Source of the DNA: Pseudophaeomoniella oleicola
Taxonomy: Eukaryota; Ascomycota; Eurotiomycetes; Phaeomoniellales; Phaeomoniellaceae
Direction of reading: 5' to 3'
NCBI GenBank assembly: GCA_003868215.1
Contig: QWDQ01000026.1
Coordinates: 62,001 to 126,000, forward strand
Length of the DNA: 64,000 nt
The position numbers and the translations under genes were made by a program. The notes beneath the pieces were generated by a model. The model was not told the origin of the DNA. It ran no database searches and worked only from the letters and a program-made list of their open reading frames with translations. This document shows positions 23,411-35,388 of this stretch, one piece after another; the stretch's first letter is position 1; the number at the start of each line of letters is the position of its first letter.

Positions 23411-24980
23411 AAGGTCAAGAATCCACAAAACTGCAGGGACATGAAAGATAGCGTGATAGGTACCTCCGTACCTACGTAGTATGGACCTAGCAGATACATA
23501 GTAGCTAGCTACCCATGTTCCACGACAGGGATCATGCAACGATTCTGCGACCCTTGTGTGTACTGTACGTAGTAACCTAGATACAGTATGGAGTAGCGAG
23601 GTAGGTTGGTTTGGCTCAAGCAGCAATATAATCCCCGAAGCGTCTATCGGCGGGAACAGCTCGACAGTTCGAAGGTCTTGAAGTCTTTGATCGACACGAC
23701 CTAAGGAAAGGTATTCTGCATATTCGATTAAGGGACTGCTGCCCAATCGATTCAAAATAGCCCGAGCTTCACTGAAGAACACTCTAAGTTGTCGCCATTT
23801 ACCTGCTTGGATATAGTGTGTCTAGTTCAACTCGCCAGAAAAGGAGAATGTGACAAGAGAGGTGTCCCTAAAAACAATCAAATCACATAAATCTGATCCA
23901 GCCAATAATATGGGAGGAATCACTTGCCTTCAACATATGCGATGCCATTAATGGTCTTGTAACCGGCAGAGTACGAGGTATACAATCACTACATACGCAC
24001 AGAAATCGGTTCCTTGCAGGAAAGAAATGAGCTTCTGCAAAGGTTTCTCAACGTCGAGCGAATAAACGGGATGATTATGAAAACTCTCGGGTTGGCACCT
24101 ATCGGTTGTTGCTGTCTAGTGTAAGGATTATGTACATGTATATGCGTGGAAATGGGTTCCTGCATAATGCAAACGACACTGCAGGAGGGGTTGGGCTTCC
24201 TGAACAGGCTGAAGATGTTTGTTGTGCCGTGCAGGTTGTTTGTCAGACCCTGGAAAGGTCTCATCATTTATGGATGTACTGCGGTTGTCTCAATGCACAT
24301 GAACCGTTCTCGCTCCTCACTCGTTGAGTTCAGTTCGAGAACTCAAGTCACTCCGATAGGAAAAGCTGATCCTCATAGGATTTGCAATATGTAGTCCCCG
24401 CGTTAGTCAAAGAATTTCGTTGATTCTCAGTCGTTTTATCCGCAAATCCATCTGAACGGACTGCAAATTTTCCCAAAATATCGAATGATGTCAACGTATG
24501 TAATTACCTGAACGACGAAGCAATACTGGGGCATCTTGCTACATTCTTACGAGCAAGGGTGAGACCAGACAAAGATGACTTGTGATGTTGCGGGAAGGTT
24601 GGTGTTGAAGTAGCAGAGCTGTCTAGGTACTCATGAATTGCAGTCCTGGTAATAATGTTGCCAAAGTCGTCAATCATCTATATTCTAAGGTGTTCGTCGT
24701 GGTATGTCTGTTGGGCGCTAACTGTCTTTCAATAGCTTCAGCAGCACACTGGTCGGACACACTCAGGGACCACCGCTTTTGATGTTTGCTCGCCTCTACT
24801 CTATCCTACATGATGAACGCCTTGCTGGTGCTAGTGCCCTAGATGACCCAGCTCTGCATTTTATGTGGCATCTTGCTATTGTTGTCACGATTTTGTATCT
24901 CGTCCACGCCCATGGTCATGAATAGCGAAGATTGAGCCTCGTCTTGGCGAAGTACTCAGAAGCAGCTTGGAACTCAGCAT

Positions 24981-26833
24981 CTAGCCTTCAACCTCTTCCT
25001 TTGAGGGTAGGTCGATCGCTCTGTAGAGCAAAATCAACGCGGAATGGCTCTCACCTGAATGGACCAATTAGTCATATGCATTCGGCTTCACATGCATGCG
25101 AGGGACTTACCACCGCCGGCCAAAGTTTCGATCTTCTCTGCATCTACTTCGGTGACCTTGTCATCATTGAACCACCACCACTTGTCGTCTTCTTCTCTGC
25201 GTTTGCCACCTGGTGCCTTAGGGTCGTCAACAAGCTTGCCGCTCTTTTTGACATAGCTTGTGTAGTGACCACTGTCCGCACTTGCACCTTGATGCGTAAT
25301 GACGCCACGCAGTTCATACAGTCCCGACGTGTTTGCACCTTCATCAGCCGCAAGATTGGAATCTATTAGTGCATACAGTTCTTTCTTTGCAGCCTTGATT
25401 GCAGCAGCCTTCTCCGCCTCGTATTCAGCGTCGGTCTTGTATGCATCCATTTCGTTGCTTCCAGAATCATCTTGGCCTTTCGCTCCTACTCCTGCCTTTT
25501 TCTCTTCGAGTTCTTTCTTTTTCTTTAGGGGTGCTGCTTCGGCTGCAGCATCGGCTGCCTTCCTGTCTTCTTCCTGCTTATGTGCTAATTTCTGACGCTT
25601 CCGGGCCCGCTCAAAGTCCTGCTCGTCTTTCCGGATTTCACGCACCTTGTCGCGGACAGGTACCAGCTGCTTCTTTAACTCGTCTGTGCAGAATTCGGTG
25701 GCATCTAGTTCGGCAGGGAAAGAAACCTTCTTCATGATTTTTGCCTTTTTTTGAACATCACGCTTCCAGAAGAAACGAACAAAGTGGACAGTAAGATATT
25801 TGGGTAGGCGCGATATCCTGAGCGTTTTTGTATATACCGCGTCACGATCTAGTGTTTCCGACCGCTTTTCCAGTGTTTCTGTCAGACCTGCTAGTAGGCC
25901 GTCACGAAGATGATTGGTGTCCTTTCCAATGTGACAGTCGAGCTTGAGAAAGTCTTCGGTTGTCGTTACGGGTTCTTCGCTGGGTGCTTCTGCACTTGAG
26001 ATTGTGGAGGTGAATGTGCCTGCGAAGTATCTATCAATGAATCCAGCTTGCTGATCGGAAGAGGCGGCGATAGAGGCTTTCAGACTTCGACGTAGTTGTG
26101 AAACGATTTGCGACCATGCTTCTTCGGCATCTTGTTGTGCATAACCATGTCCAGTCTTCGCAAGCTGTTTAAATTGGGGAAATGCTGTTCGTAGGGCATT
26201 CAGAAACATGACGGGTGGGAGGCCACCTTGAGTTTCAGCCATTTGTTTATAGAGGTCTCGTAACGAAGCGGTGAGATCTTGCGAAGCACCAAGTCCGCCC
26301 AGTCCAAACTGGCTCAGGGTCTGAAGAGAGGCCGAGCCAGCTGCTGCTGGTTCATAATGCGCCAGCTCATCCTGCATCTCCGGTACACTGCGCAACACCT
26401 GAAGGGTAGAATTCAAGTAGCAAGTATTTCCAAGGTTCTCAAGACCTGCAGGTGTTGCGCCTTCTTGGCGTGCGGCTTCTGCCTCGGTCATGTCTTCCAG
26501 GAACTTGATCTTCTCCTTCGGGCGGTTCAAAAAATCTGCATCTTTCCCTGAACTGGGTGTGCCCATCATCATGAATGTCTGGCCTGGTTTCGCCTTGAGA
26601 GTCGACAGATCCGTGTCATCTTTCAGTTGACCGCCTTTGACCAACACCTTCTGTCGTTCTGGTTCAACGCCGGTCAAGGAGTATAGCTGGAACTTGAAAG
26701 TCTCGCCGGTGGCGGTGGGGTCGAGCTCGACATCGTAGAGCTTTCCTTGATGCTTTACTTTTACTAACGATGGTCAGTGCATGGTCGGAATTGCCATTGA
26801 TAGTAGCGAAGACAAACCTGGTATATAATCCAT
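24981..26833 (-). CDS. UBP6: proteasome-associated deubiquitinase Ubp6/USP14
   Basis: Spliced gene, exons 26818-26833, 25111-26763 and 24981-25054, 580 residues. Ubp6 binds the 26S proteasome lid through its ubiquitin-like domain and trims or removes ubiquitin chains from substrates. The first exon is 16 nt (MDYIP plus one base) and joins to VKVKHQGKLYDVELD, giving a complete N-terminal UBL domain (1-75, with SLTGVEPERQKVLVKGG). The USP catalytic domain follows, with the Cys box GLENLGNTCYLN (Cys120) and the His box GASADSGHYTSYVKK near residue 525. A charged coiled region (about 385-455) is inserted before the final lobe. The last exon replaces an apparent stop with GESHSALILLYRAIDLPSKE, the normal USP14-type ending. 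Introns of 54 and 56 nt. Its head faces ARPC4. Confidence 0.93.
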
Positions 26834-27223
26834 TTTATGGCGTTGCGTCTTCAACTCACTAGTGGTATATAAGAAGTGGCCGTGTATGTCAACAAAATGG
26901 CATTTGGAGCTTCGGAGGTGAAAGTCAAAAGGCCGCAACCCTTGACGTAGACGTAGCCTCAGGCCCTCAGACATTCCAGCTAATCTCAATCAGGCGACCC
27001 CACGTCCCGCGCAATTGGACATCAACTTGTCCGCATAACCAGAGGTTTATACATCGTCAACAGCTGCAACGATAACCACAAGCGACCTTCGCGCTTTGCT
27101 ACCAAAAGAGAATAGTTCCTCAATCTAATAGTACGACTGAGGCCTGATTCTATGTCGATGGTGACGGCCTAGAAGCTTCACACTTTCACTACACTTCCTC
27201 CGAACCTCGTCTGCCTAGTCATC
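26834..27223. promoter_or_regulatory. divergent promoter region UBP6-ARPC4
   Basis: Only 390 bp separate the two start codons, so the pair must share regulatory DNA. No clear TATA box or repeat is seen. Confidence 0.55.
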
Positions 27224-27928
27224 ATGGTAAGGTCCCTGGTATCGCGCTTGCTGTACAGTAAACTAACATCAATAGTCTCAATCTTTGCGCCCCTATCTCC
27301 AGTGTGTCCGATCTTCCTTGACTGCAGCGCTCTCACTCTCCAACTTCGCCTCGCAAACATCCGAGAGACACAATGTCCCAGAGGTCGAAGCCGGAACTTC
27401 GCCCGAGTTGCTCCTGAATCCTCTTACAGTTGCAAGGAACGAAAACGAAAAGGTCTTGATCGAACCAAGCGTCAACAGTGTCAGGGTCAGCATAAGGATA
27501 AAACAAGCAGACGAAATCGAAAATATCCTTGTTCATAAATTCACCCGTTTCTTAACGCAAAGAGCAGAATCATTCTTCATATTACGGCGGAAGGCGGTGA
27601 AGGTAGGAAAGCCGCAAGATGATCTTCAAGGCGAACTGACGATTGCTCAGGGTTATGATATATCCTTCCTCATCACGAATACACATACGGAGGAAATGCT
27701 AAAGCACAAGCTCGTGGATTTCATCATCCAATTTATGGAGGAAGTGGATAAAGAAATTTCGGAAATGAAGCTCTTCGTATGGCAGCCGTTCTATTCTTGG
27801 CCAACTCGCTAATCTGCAACTAGCTGAACGCAAGAGCACGATTTGTAGCAGAGTCGTTCCTTACACCGGTTAGTACGCCTGTTCTATTGCTACTGAGTGA
27901 AGCTGACATGGTCATGAAGTTTGATTGA
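27224..27928 (+). CDS. ARC19: Arp2/3 complex subunit 4 (ARPC4, p20)
   Basis: Spliced gene with five exons: 27224-27226, 27276-27602, 27651-27776, 27824-27868 and 27920-27928, 169 residues. ARPC4 forms, with ARPC2, the structural core of the Arp2/3 complex that nucleates branched actin at endocytic patches. The protein is strongly family-like: [20 protein letters not shown] at the start, then [40 protein letters not shown] and the ending [17 protein letters not shown]. Exon 1 contains only the ATG. The 48-nt intron at 27603-27650 has no in-frame stop and is a multiple of three, so an open frame runs through it; removing it restores the family sequence [12 protein letters not shown]. The last exon is 9 nt (Phe, Asp, stop). 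Confidence 0.93.
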
Positions 27929-28733
27929 CATGCAATCGTTTTGCTATCTTACTTTGAGCGTCAAGAGGTGCTCAACCGCTCAGCCACCGATCCAGCTATA
28001 GGCTTTTACGTATGAATAGATATTTGACTACTCGGTAAGGCCCCGAGTCGGCTCAGTACCAGATTGAATGATACATGTCTTTGAATGAAACTCGAAGGAG
28101 CTTATTCTTTACAATGTATTCTTCGCCTCTCTCGCGTTGACATTTGCATATCTGTTGAGCCTTCATCGAAACCCCTTTCTAATCCTATTGCCGTGGTATC
28201 TACATTTTTCATATGTTCTCAATCCAAGTGAGTCTGTATAGGCGGTAGTACACTCGTTGCCTCGAGAGCGGGCTAAACAACACTTAAAAGATGTCACTAA
28301 CACCTGTCGATGGTGTCGCCGCTCGATGGTTGGCAGGTGATGCTGACTGGAGTCACACGAGAAGCATAGCGGCTCGAAGGTCGATGGGAAGGACGATTCG
28401 CAACAATCCAAATTAGCTTATTGAAAGTGGTGTATAAATCCATGTCTGAGGCAAGCAAAGAGAGAGATAACAACGCTGGAGCCCAGAGAGGTCCCGAAAG
28501 TATTTTGGCTGTGAGAACAGTAGTAAGAAGTTGAGTCAATCCCGAACGAGCTAAATGCTCCTGAACGCACACAAAGAGAGCCTTTTGGTACCCCTGTTCC
28601 AGAAGGTCAAGGAGAAAGGTGTGGTTGGATGCTCCTGAAGAGGTTGATGCCTTTCCGCAGTTCAGTTCAACACATTTCTGATTCTTTTGTTGTGGGAATT
28701 CCACCAAGACCTTCACAACGCCTCAATACCACC
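27929..28733. other. intergenic between ARPC4 and the RRM gene
   Basis: No gene supported. Holds the ARPC4 3' flank and the upstream region of the RRM-protein gene. Confidence 0.5.
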
Positions 28734-31700
28734 ATGCACCCCAAAGTCGTTCGTTCTGTAATTGAGCAGAGTGATGATAGTCCAGCTATCGTCGTAACGA
28801 CACCTACTCCTGAAAAAGATGTCGCTCGTGCAGCAAATGGGCTTACTATTGTGCGAAGACAAGAAGGTGACAAAGGAAGACTCGTGGTGCCAGGATATCA
28901 TTCTGGAACTCGTCAAAGAGTATCAAAGAAGAAGGAAATTCCAAGTCAGAAGAAACCTTGTAAGTCTCGGCATGGCCTGCTTGCAATCTCTACTCATCGC
29001 TGCGCTCCATATAGACCACAATGGCGATACCAAACATGAGCCAAAAGCACACCCCATGACGGCGGGGTCGGCGGCGGTAAGTATCTTCTCAATACATTCA
29101 CCGCAATTTCACTCGTGCTGACTGGGTTGAAGCCGCAAACGCTGCCACCTGTTGCTTCATATCCTAAGCTTGCCTGTCGAGAAGCGATCTCTCCCTTTTC
29201 TACTTATCCGTCATCAATCAAGAGCTTCCTTCCTGTACAGAGCACCAGATATTCTGGTCCTCCAGGAGCTACAGTGTTTCGCAATTCCTTCGCGACACGA
29301 GGCTCACCAGGAGAATACGTGGTACACCCGACCCATGTCAGCGCATCTCAAGCAGTGCCAGTAGCTCTACCTCAGTTTTCATCTCAGTGGTACAGATCTC
29401 CAGCCCCAAACCTCTCACATCACTACAGTGCGCCATCGTATTCAAAAGGCGTTTCAGTACCACACAGAGCACAGGGAGTACATAATTACTGGAGGAGCCC
29501 ATTTGTCGCACAACCCCACCAGCAGACTCACAGGATGCCAGGTGCACCAGTACCCTTCCCTGGACCTCAAGCCTCAGGTCCTGGAAATGAGTCTGACAGT
29601 CTAGTCCACAGCCAGATGCATCCGCAACAAAACTACAGTTTCAACGGCGTGGTGCCACCTCACTCTACTCACACTCATTCTCAGATGGCAACGCCGTTCG
29701 TTCAAGGGTCCTTTGTGCCGAATTCTCACATGGGCAATAATGTTGCGGTCTCACAGAACACCGTGAACAAACAGAATGGACTGACCCTCAGAAACCAAAC
29801 TCACCGTGTCCTATTCAGTCCCCGGGAGGTAGCTGCTTTGAACAGCAGACCGATTGTGCCAACGCTAGATGTGATCGAAGATGTCTTAGGCGGAGATCAT
29901 AGCAATATTGCTCGTCCAGATTCTGTCGACGCTTTTGTTGACTGGACAGCATTCTGGGGTACACATCGTAATGGTGTCATCAAGATCTCCTACGTAAGTA
30001 CTCTACTTGTGCTGTGTGGGCTTTCTGACTTCGTGTAGATCCCTTACAATACCAGTAAGGCACAGATGCTCAAGTTCCTAGGCAAGGATCCAAATCTCAT
30101 CGAGAGTCAAGCGATGGGAGTTCCAATACATATCATCATGGAACTTACTACTTCGAAAACAATGGATTGTTTTGTGGAGTTCAGAACTCCTGCTGATGCT
30201 AAGATGCACTATGCTCGTACATGGGGTATCATGGAGAGCTTCCGCCTCAGGATAGGTAACCGCCATGTCTACGTTGATCTCAGCAATCAAAGCGAGCTTC
30301 TTGCTACTCTGTTCAAGCGAGCCAAGTGCATCAACTGGGTCGATGGACACCCGATCTTGGTCCCTAACACAGATCCTACCAGTGTTGGTTTCCAGGGATT
30401 TCTATCACGCGAAGAACTTTGGTGCCTTGCTGAATATACGGAACGTCCACATCGAGTAGGTCAACCAAACGATATTTCGATTTCTGCTGATTGCCTCTCT
30501 AGTCTCCTTATTCCACCAAGTCGAATCAACGAAATTTCGAGTGCACGATCTCGATCCTATATAAGGTGAATCTTTTAACCATCCAGTATTGCACCGACTG
30601 ACATTTTATTAGTTCCCGTGGCAAGTTCGGGACTTATATACAGTTGGTCAGCGAAACCTCCTGTGGGAGACATACCGCCGGCAACTATCTGTGCTTGTTC
30701 AGCGTGTCAATTTCGAGCGTAATATTGGCATTGATCGCAGACTCCTTGAAGAATTTGTCATGGCTGGGCTCAACTGTCCTGGTTTCAGTGAACGCATGAA
30801 ATTCCATATCATGATACACAGCCGCGCCAGGGAAATGGTCGGCCGTGTAAATCAACAATCAGAAATATGGCCATTTGATATACTCTGTCGCAGCATCTCT
30901 ATCTCAGATGAGCATGCACAAGTGTGGTTGAAGTGTGTGGAGGCGGGCTGGGTCAATTTGTCTGATGGCCTTCAGCAAAGAATTCTGCACGAAGGCTACG
31001 TCTGTGATATGGGCCTAGTCAACGGCGATGTTGGACCTTGGGATGTCGAACATAACATCTGGTTTCATGCTGCTGGCAACGAGGCCGGAAACAGCCTGAC
31101 CTTCGAAGACGCAGCGCTCTACGAAGCCGATCTCTGCCGCTTCTTGGTCAAGGTCGGGGTCGAGGTCCTGAAGCATCAGTTGAAACAGCCATACATCAAC
31201 CCGCTCGAAGACGGCAGCTTGCTGGCTATGATAGAGCGACACATGGATCCTAACAAGAACATCGCTGCCATTGAAGCTGCAGAACATGCTTCGGTCGTCG
31301 AAGGTAAGCCATACCCAATTCTTCAGACTAAATTCTGACATCTTCTGACGAAAGATTTCACATTAGAAGGCTACTCTCAAGGCTCTGATTATGCTGAGCC
31401 GCTCAAAGGCGCTCTGACTAATTATAGCTACCATGGTCGACGCCATAGTGAGCCAGCTGTGGAGACTCCCCCGTATGAGTCTATACCTACCACTCCAGTA
31501 CGTGAGCGACCTGGCCTGACCAGAAACACTCAATCCGAAACAGAGCTTGGGGGGTCTAGATTTGCGGCAGTTTTTGCATCGACACCAGAGCGCAAGAAAC
31601 CTACCCTTGAACAGAACGACGAGTCTACCCGTGTCGACACGCCACGCTACCCGAATAGCCGTCACCGACGCATGTCATCTTCCGATCTCAAGAGATTTGA

Positions 31701-32088
31701 CCCGACTCCCGGAAGCGGTCGACGCGGCCACAACAAGACAAACTCCTTGCCGTCGAACGACATGCAAGCGTCATTTGATGATCAGCCAGACACACTTGTC
31801 CGCCTCGGAAGTGGGCTTACTGGTAAGATCTCCAGCGTTACAAGAATGGGCAGAGGACGCCTGAGCATTGACGCCACCATTCATGAGGAGAGCGAGGAAG
31901 GTGATCAAGAGAAGGATACACCACTTTTCATGAGACCCAGTGCTTCAAAGGCTGTCAAGATTACCAATCCAGACACGGGCAAAGAACTTGACTTCGAGAG
32001 TAGCTTCAACGAACTCGACATCGGCGGGACTTTCAATGGAACACCCTCCAAGCGCTTCTTGAAGAAGCGTGCAAACACACTCACCTGA
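28734..32088 (+). CDS. large RRM-type RNA-binding protein
   Basis: Seven-exon gene: 28734-28959, 29015-29076, 29133-29993, 30039-30455, 30503-30565, 30613-31303 and 31355-32088, 1017 residues. The start ATG has a good context (ACCACCATG). The N-terminal 340 residues are disordered and rich in Pro, Ser, Gln and His. An RRM-like fold starts near residue 375 (GVIKISYIPYNTSKAQMLKF, ribonucleoprotein-like strand, then DCFVEFRTPADAKMHYA and LRIGNRHVYVDLSN), followed by a second alpha/beta segment (FKRAKCINWVDGHPILVPNT) and a helical domain conserved in filamentous-fungal homologues I remember (FPWQVRDLYTVGQRNLLWET and ISDEHAQVWLKCVEAG). The last 240 residues are disordered with many Ser-Pro sites. 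The 63-nt exon 5 and two flanking short introns join the RRM part to the helical part in frame. I know of no characterised orthologue; post-transcriptional control is the likely field. Confidence 0.8.
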
Positions 32089-33126
32089 AGATGCGGCCGG
32101 CAGCTTCACCGCTTCTGTCATACATGGTAAAGATACATGGTCTTCTCGGACCACTGCCCTTCCATTTCTACAAGAAAGTTCTCTTGCTTACTTGAGGTCA
32201 GCTATTGCTGCTTATCAAGATTTCACTTTCCAATCCCCCGGATCACAAACCGTTTTCCTTTTCTGTTCAACATCCCAGACAACCAAAAGTTTCGAATAAT
32301 TATCGGGGAACGAATTTCTTGCACCACGAGTCTTTTCAAATGAACAAGTTCAAAAACATCGACGAAGAAGACGATTCAAGTCAGAATATCACATCGGTAC
32401 AAAGGGGGATTTTACCCTTTATTGGGAGAACTCTTTCTTTTCTTGTTTCAGGTTGGAATGCTCTCTGAAGAGGGAGATATCACCTTCATCCTTTTTCTCA
32501 AAGTTCATCTAGAACTTGGCCTGTGATGTCTGATGTCCTTCAGGGGATTCCAATTGTGTGTTTTTGTATCTCTTATTCCATTCATCCTTTCCTTTATTTC
32601 TTTGGTGCCGAAAACCCGCCGCAGGCGACTTGCTCTCTTTCCTTGTTCTTCAACCAAAGCTGAACTTTTTCCAAGTCAACATCTTACCGACCAACCGACC
32701 GATGATGAATGGATTGAAAAGGGGACTTTTCACAGGTTTGTGCGCACGATGGAATACAAAGATGATGGAAAAGTCAATAGCACAATGAGAATAGATAGGA
32801 TAACAGTCTGAATACCCAATTAGGTAAATACCAAAGGCTTACGATACTTCAGTTTCATTTTTTCTTCTTTCGTATTCGAGTTTATTGTTGATATAGTACA
32901 AGTAGTAATTATGACATATTGCGTAGGTACATATAATATCTGGATGGTTTGATGAATATGGCAAACGCTAGCTACCTACCTTAGGTAGCGAGCTTGTACT
33001 ATGCTATGCTATGTTATGCTATGCAGTGCTTATTTTCCCCTCGTTCCTTATTTTTGGGCTCAGTGGTTTGGTCCTCTCGGTTTTGGTTTGGTTTGGTTTG
33101 GTTTGGTACATGTATGCATGCTCTCT
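32089..33126. other. intergenic between two converging genes
   Basis: No gene. T-rich 3' flanks of the RRM gene and the permease, with an ATGCT pentanucleotide run at 33001-33023 and a TTTGG pentanucleotide array at 33081-33107. Confidence 0.5.
33001..33107. repeat. two pentanucleotide arrays (ATGCT and GGTTT)
   Basis: About four ATGCT units at 33001-33023 and about five GGTTT units at 33081-33107, just beyond the stop codon of the permease gene. Confidence 0.8.
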
Positions 33127-35388
33127 TCAAAACATACTCGGACTGAAAAGGACAGCATCGTCGTTGTTCTGATCAAAGGTAAACGGATTGTGATCTGCAT
33201 TCTCGGGCTGAGTGACACCGCGTTCAATCACGGGTGCGTCTCTTTGTGTATGGTGGTCACGGTGATGATGATAGTTGGTCAATGCTATCATGTCCTCACC
33301 TGCGTCACGCGAATCCATTGGTTCATGTTCTGCAGGCCAGATTCGGGGACGCAGATATGTCCACCACACCCAGTAATAGACTCCGATGGCTAAGATGCCT
33401 AGCCCCGTCGCGGGGTAGGCGTAGTAGGGGAACAGCTGCTCTTGACCGTTCTCTGCGGCTTTCGCGGACGTCTCTTCTGATCTGGGCTTGATCCACGGTA
33501 GAATACAGACTCCCAGGTTGGCGACGAGGAAAATGACTACCCAGATTCGGCGCGCGGGAAGTGGGCTTTGCCATTGCTCGTGCGGGTTGAGTTGGAGGTA
33601 CAGGAGGCCTGCAGCCACGGTGACGGAGAGGATGCTTACAGGGTATCCACCGATTTCGAGAAGGAAGGTGTAGATCTGGCCAGGGGGTGGGAGTAGGATG
33701 ACCAAGGCAGAAACGAGAAAGTGTAGGAAGAGAGCTGGGGCAATGGATGGGATGCCCTGTATGTTCGAGATAGGCAAAGATTTCGTGACGTGACTGGGAA
33801 CATCGCTTGCCGAATCTTTGAAGGCGACGGACGGACCTGTTCTCTGCTTTGCACAGGTCGAGAAGCCGCTGTTTCCAGCCCAGAAATCAGAATATGGAAG
33901 CAGGCCATCACGACCAAGTTCCTGATTCACCCTTGCCTGAGCGTAACTGGTGGCGGCGACATTGCCAAATGCGCTGATGATGACCAGCCATGGTAGCACA
34001 CGCGTGCCGATTTGTTCACCAAATAAATTCCCCAGAAAACGACCGGCCAAGATCACACCTGCAGCACGAAAGTCTTCTTTTTCGACGGCACAGAAGTATG
34101 CAATGTTAGCGAGCAGATACGATGCCGCTACAATACCAAGGGCCAGCGGCGCAGCGACCTTTAGCGTGGGGACGGGTCGTCGAACAGAGGAAAGGACGGT
34201 GTTTGCGGAGTTATAGCCCCGAAAACAATAAAGGATTTTAAGCAGAGCAGTTGAATAGGCGTACGGTGATGATGAAGAGCCAACCCAGATGTTGGAGAAG
34301 TTACGCTGGGCGATAGTTAGGGGCTCTGTAGGATTTGCAGTGCTCGATGGGCCGATGCTGAGGACGCTTGCTGCTATTCCAGAGAAGACAACAAACGCAA
34401 GGATAGCCATTTTTGCAACACCAAGGACGTTGATGGCGAAGATCCCTAGCGTAGGGAACCTCGCATGCATTACACAGGCCACGGTGATTGTGATAGTGGC
34501 GAGGGCTCTGATAAGCCATGTGGATGGTTCAAGGCCAAGCGCATAGATGATATATTCACCCATGACAATGCAATTAGGGGCACTGAACCCCAGGAGGACG
34601 ACATATGCCATGAACATACAAGTTGCAAGCATCCTTGGACGCCGGAATATTCTTTCGAGATAGACTCGTTCACCCCCAGACCTTGGCAATGCTGAGCCAA
34701 GATCCAAGTAGACAGCAAGACCACAAAATGAAATGAAAGCTCCTAGTATCCAAAGGGCGATAGTCATACCAACGGAGCCCACGTCTGAGAATATGGACGA
34801 GGGAACCGAGTAGACGCCGACACCAATGGTCTTGCCAAGAATGATGTTGACTGCCGTGAAGGTACCCAACTTCCCGTCATTTTGATGTTGTGGTAGAAGA
34901 CTGGGAGTTATGAGCTGAGCACTCCTAGGAAGAAATTCATCATGTTCAGTGGGAGATGAAGTATCGCTCGACGTTATGTCTGGTGACGAGGTACGTAGAG
35001 GTGGAGGTCGGGATGCTTTTCTGATTCGATTTGGTGCTGAAGCAAGAATTGTCAACTTCGAAGGTTTCTCGCCTCCTGGGGTGTCCTGCCTCGTCCTCTG
35101 ATCCATTCGGTGGCCATTAATAACTGCACCCTCTTCGTCCCCAAACCCCGCTCTTGGTGTGTTGTCATAATCTCCTACAGGGCGGTAACCCCGCCGAGGA
35201 GTGACAGGTGTTCTAGGCGGCGAGGTCCACGATAAGTGCTCACCGGGAGACACCAAGGAAGAAGCTGTTGAGACGACTGCATCTCCAAGAAGGGACCGCG
35301 AGAGACTGGCGAGAGTCATAGGGTACTTCCGGTAAGCCTGCAATACTTGCTCAGGTGATTGTTCTTGGCTGTTAGGAAGAGAGCCCAC
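33127..35388 (-). CDS. amino acid permease, methionine-permease (MUP) type
   Basis: Single open frame of 753 residues, an APC-superfamily transporter of the L-type branch. It has a 165-residue cytosolic N-terminus rich in Ser/Pro/Arg, then twelve or so membrane helices starting at GTFTAVNIILGKTIGVGVYS, the helix-1 unwound motif typical of yeast Mup1/Mup3. The block LPRSGGERVYLERIF after helix 3 is also typical. A hydrophilic insert of about 40 residues between the helix-8/9 loop (LGRDGLLPYSDFWAGNSGFS) and APALFLHFLVSALVI is longer than in the yeast proteins and could hide an unspliced intron, though no canonical one in the right phase stood out. Expected role: proton-coupled uptake of methionine or a related amino acid at the plasma membrane. 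The exact substrate is not readable. Confidence 0.8.
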   Translation of the reverse strand: MGSLPNSQEQSPEQVLQAYRKYPMTLASLSRSLLGDAVVSTASSLVSPGEHLSWTSPPRTPVTPRRGYRPVGDYDNTPRAGFGDEEGAVINGHRMDQRTRQDTPGGEKPSKLTILASAPNRIRKASRPPPLRTSSPDITSSDTSSPTEHDEFLPRSAQLITPSLLPQHQNDGKLGTFTAVNIILGKTIGVGVYSVPSSIFSDVGSVGMTIALWILGAFISFCGLAVYLDLGSALPRSGGERVYLERIFRRPRMLATCMFMAYVVLLGFSAPNCIVMGEYIIYALGLEPSTWLIRALATITITVACVMHARFPTLGIFAINVLGVAKMAILAFVVFSGIAASVLSIGPSSTANPTEPLTIAQRNFSNIWVGSSSSPYAYSTALLKILYCFRGYNSANTVLSSVRRPVPTLKVAAPLALGIVAASYLLANIAYFCAVEKEDFRAAGVILAGRFLGNLFGEQIGTRVLPWLVIISAFGNVAATSYAQARVNQELGRDGLLPYSDFWAGNSGFSTCAKQRTGPSVAFKDSASDVPSHVTKSLPISNIQGIPSIAPALFLHFLVSALVILLPPPGQIYTFLLEIGGYPVSILSVTVAAGLLYLQLNPHEQWQSPLPARRIWVVIFLVANLGVCILPWIKPRSEETSAKAAENGQEQLFPYYAYPATGLGILAIGVYYWVWWTYLRPRIWPAEHEPMDSRDAGEDMIALTNYHHHRDHHTQRDAPVIERGVTQPENADHNPFTFDQNNDDAVLFSPSMF

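Larger units (their letters stand above)
21171..24980. other. 3.8-kb gene-poor region
   Basis: No gene I can support on either strand; several frames of 60-140 codons have no protein character. It contains exact TACTACGTAGTA palindromes at 22891-22902 and 23399-23410 and partial copies near 22882, 23472 and 23570. The left part is the promoter side of the unknown gene ending at 21170. Confidence 0.45.

Noticed and set aside
23363-23782. 139-codon minus-strand frame in the gene-poor region
   Set aside because: Contains the TACTACGTAGTA palindrome and shows no conserved pattern.
28163-28716. Minus-strand frames upstream of the RRM gene
   Set aside because: Lie in the upstream region of a strongly supported gene and have no recognisable domain.
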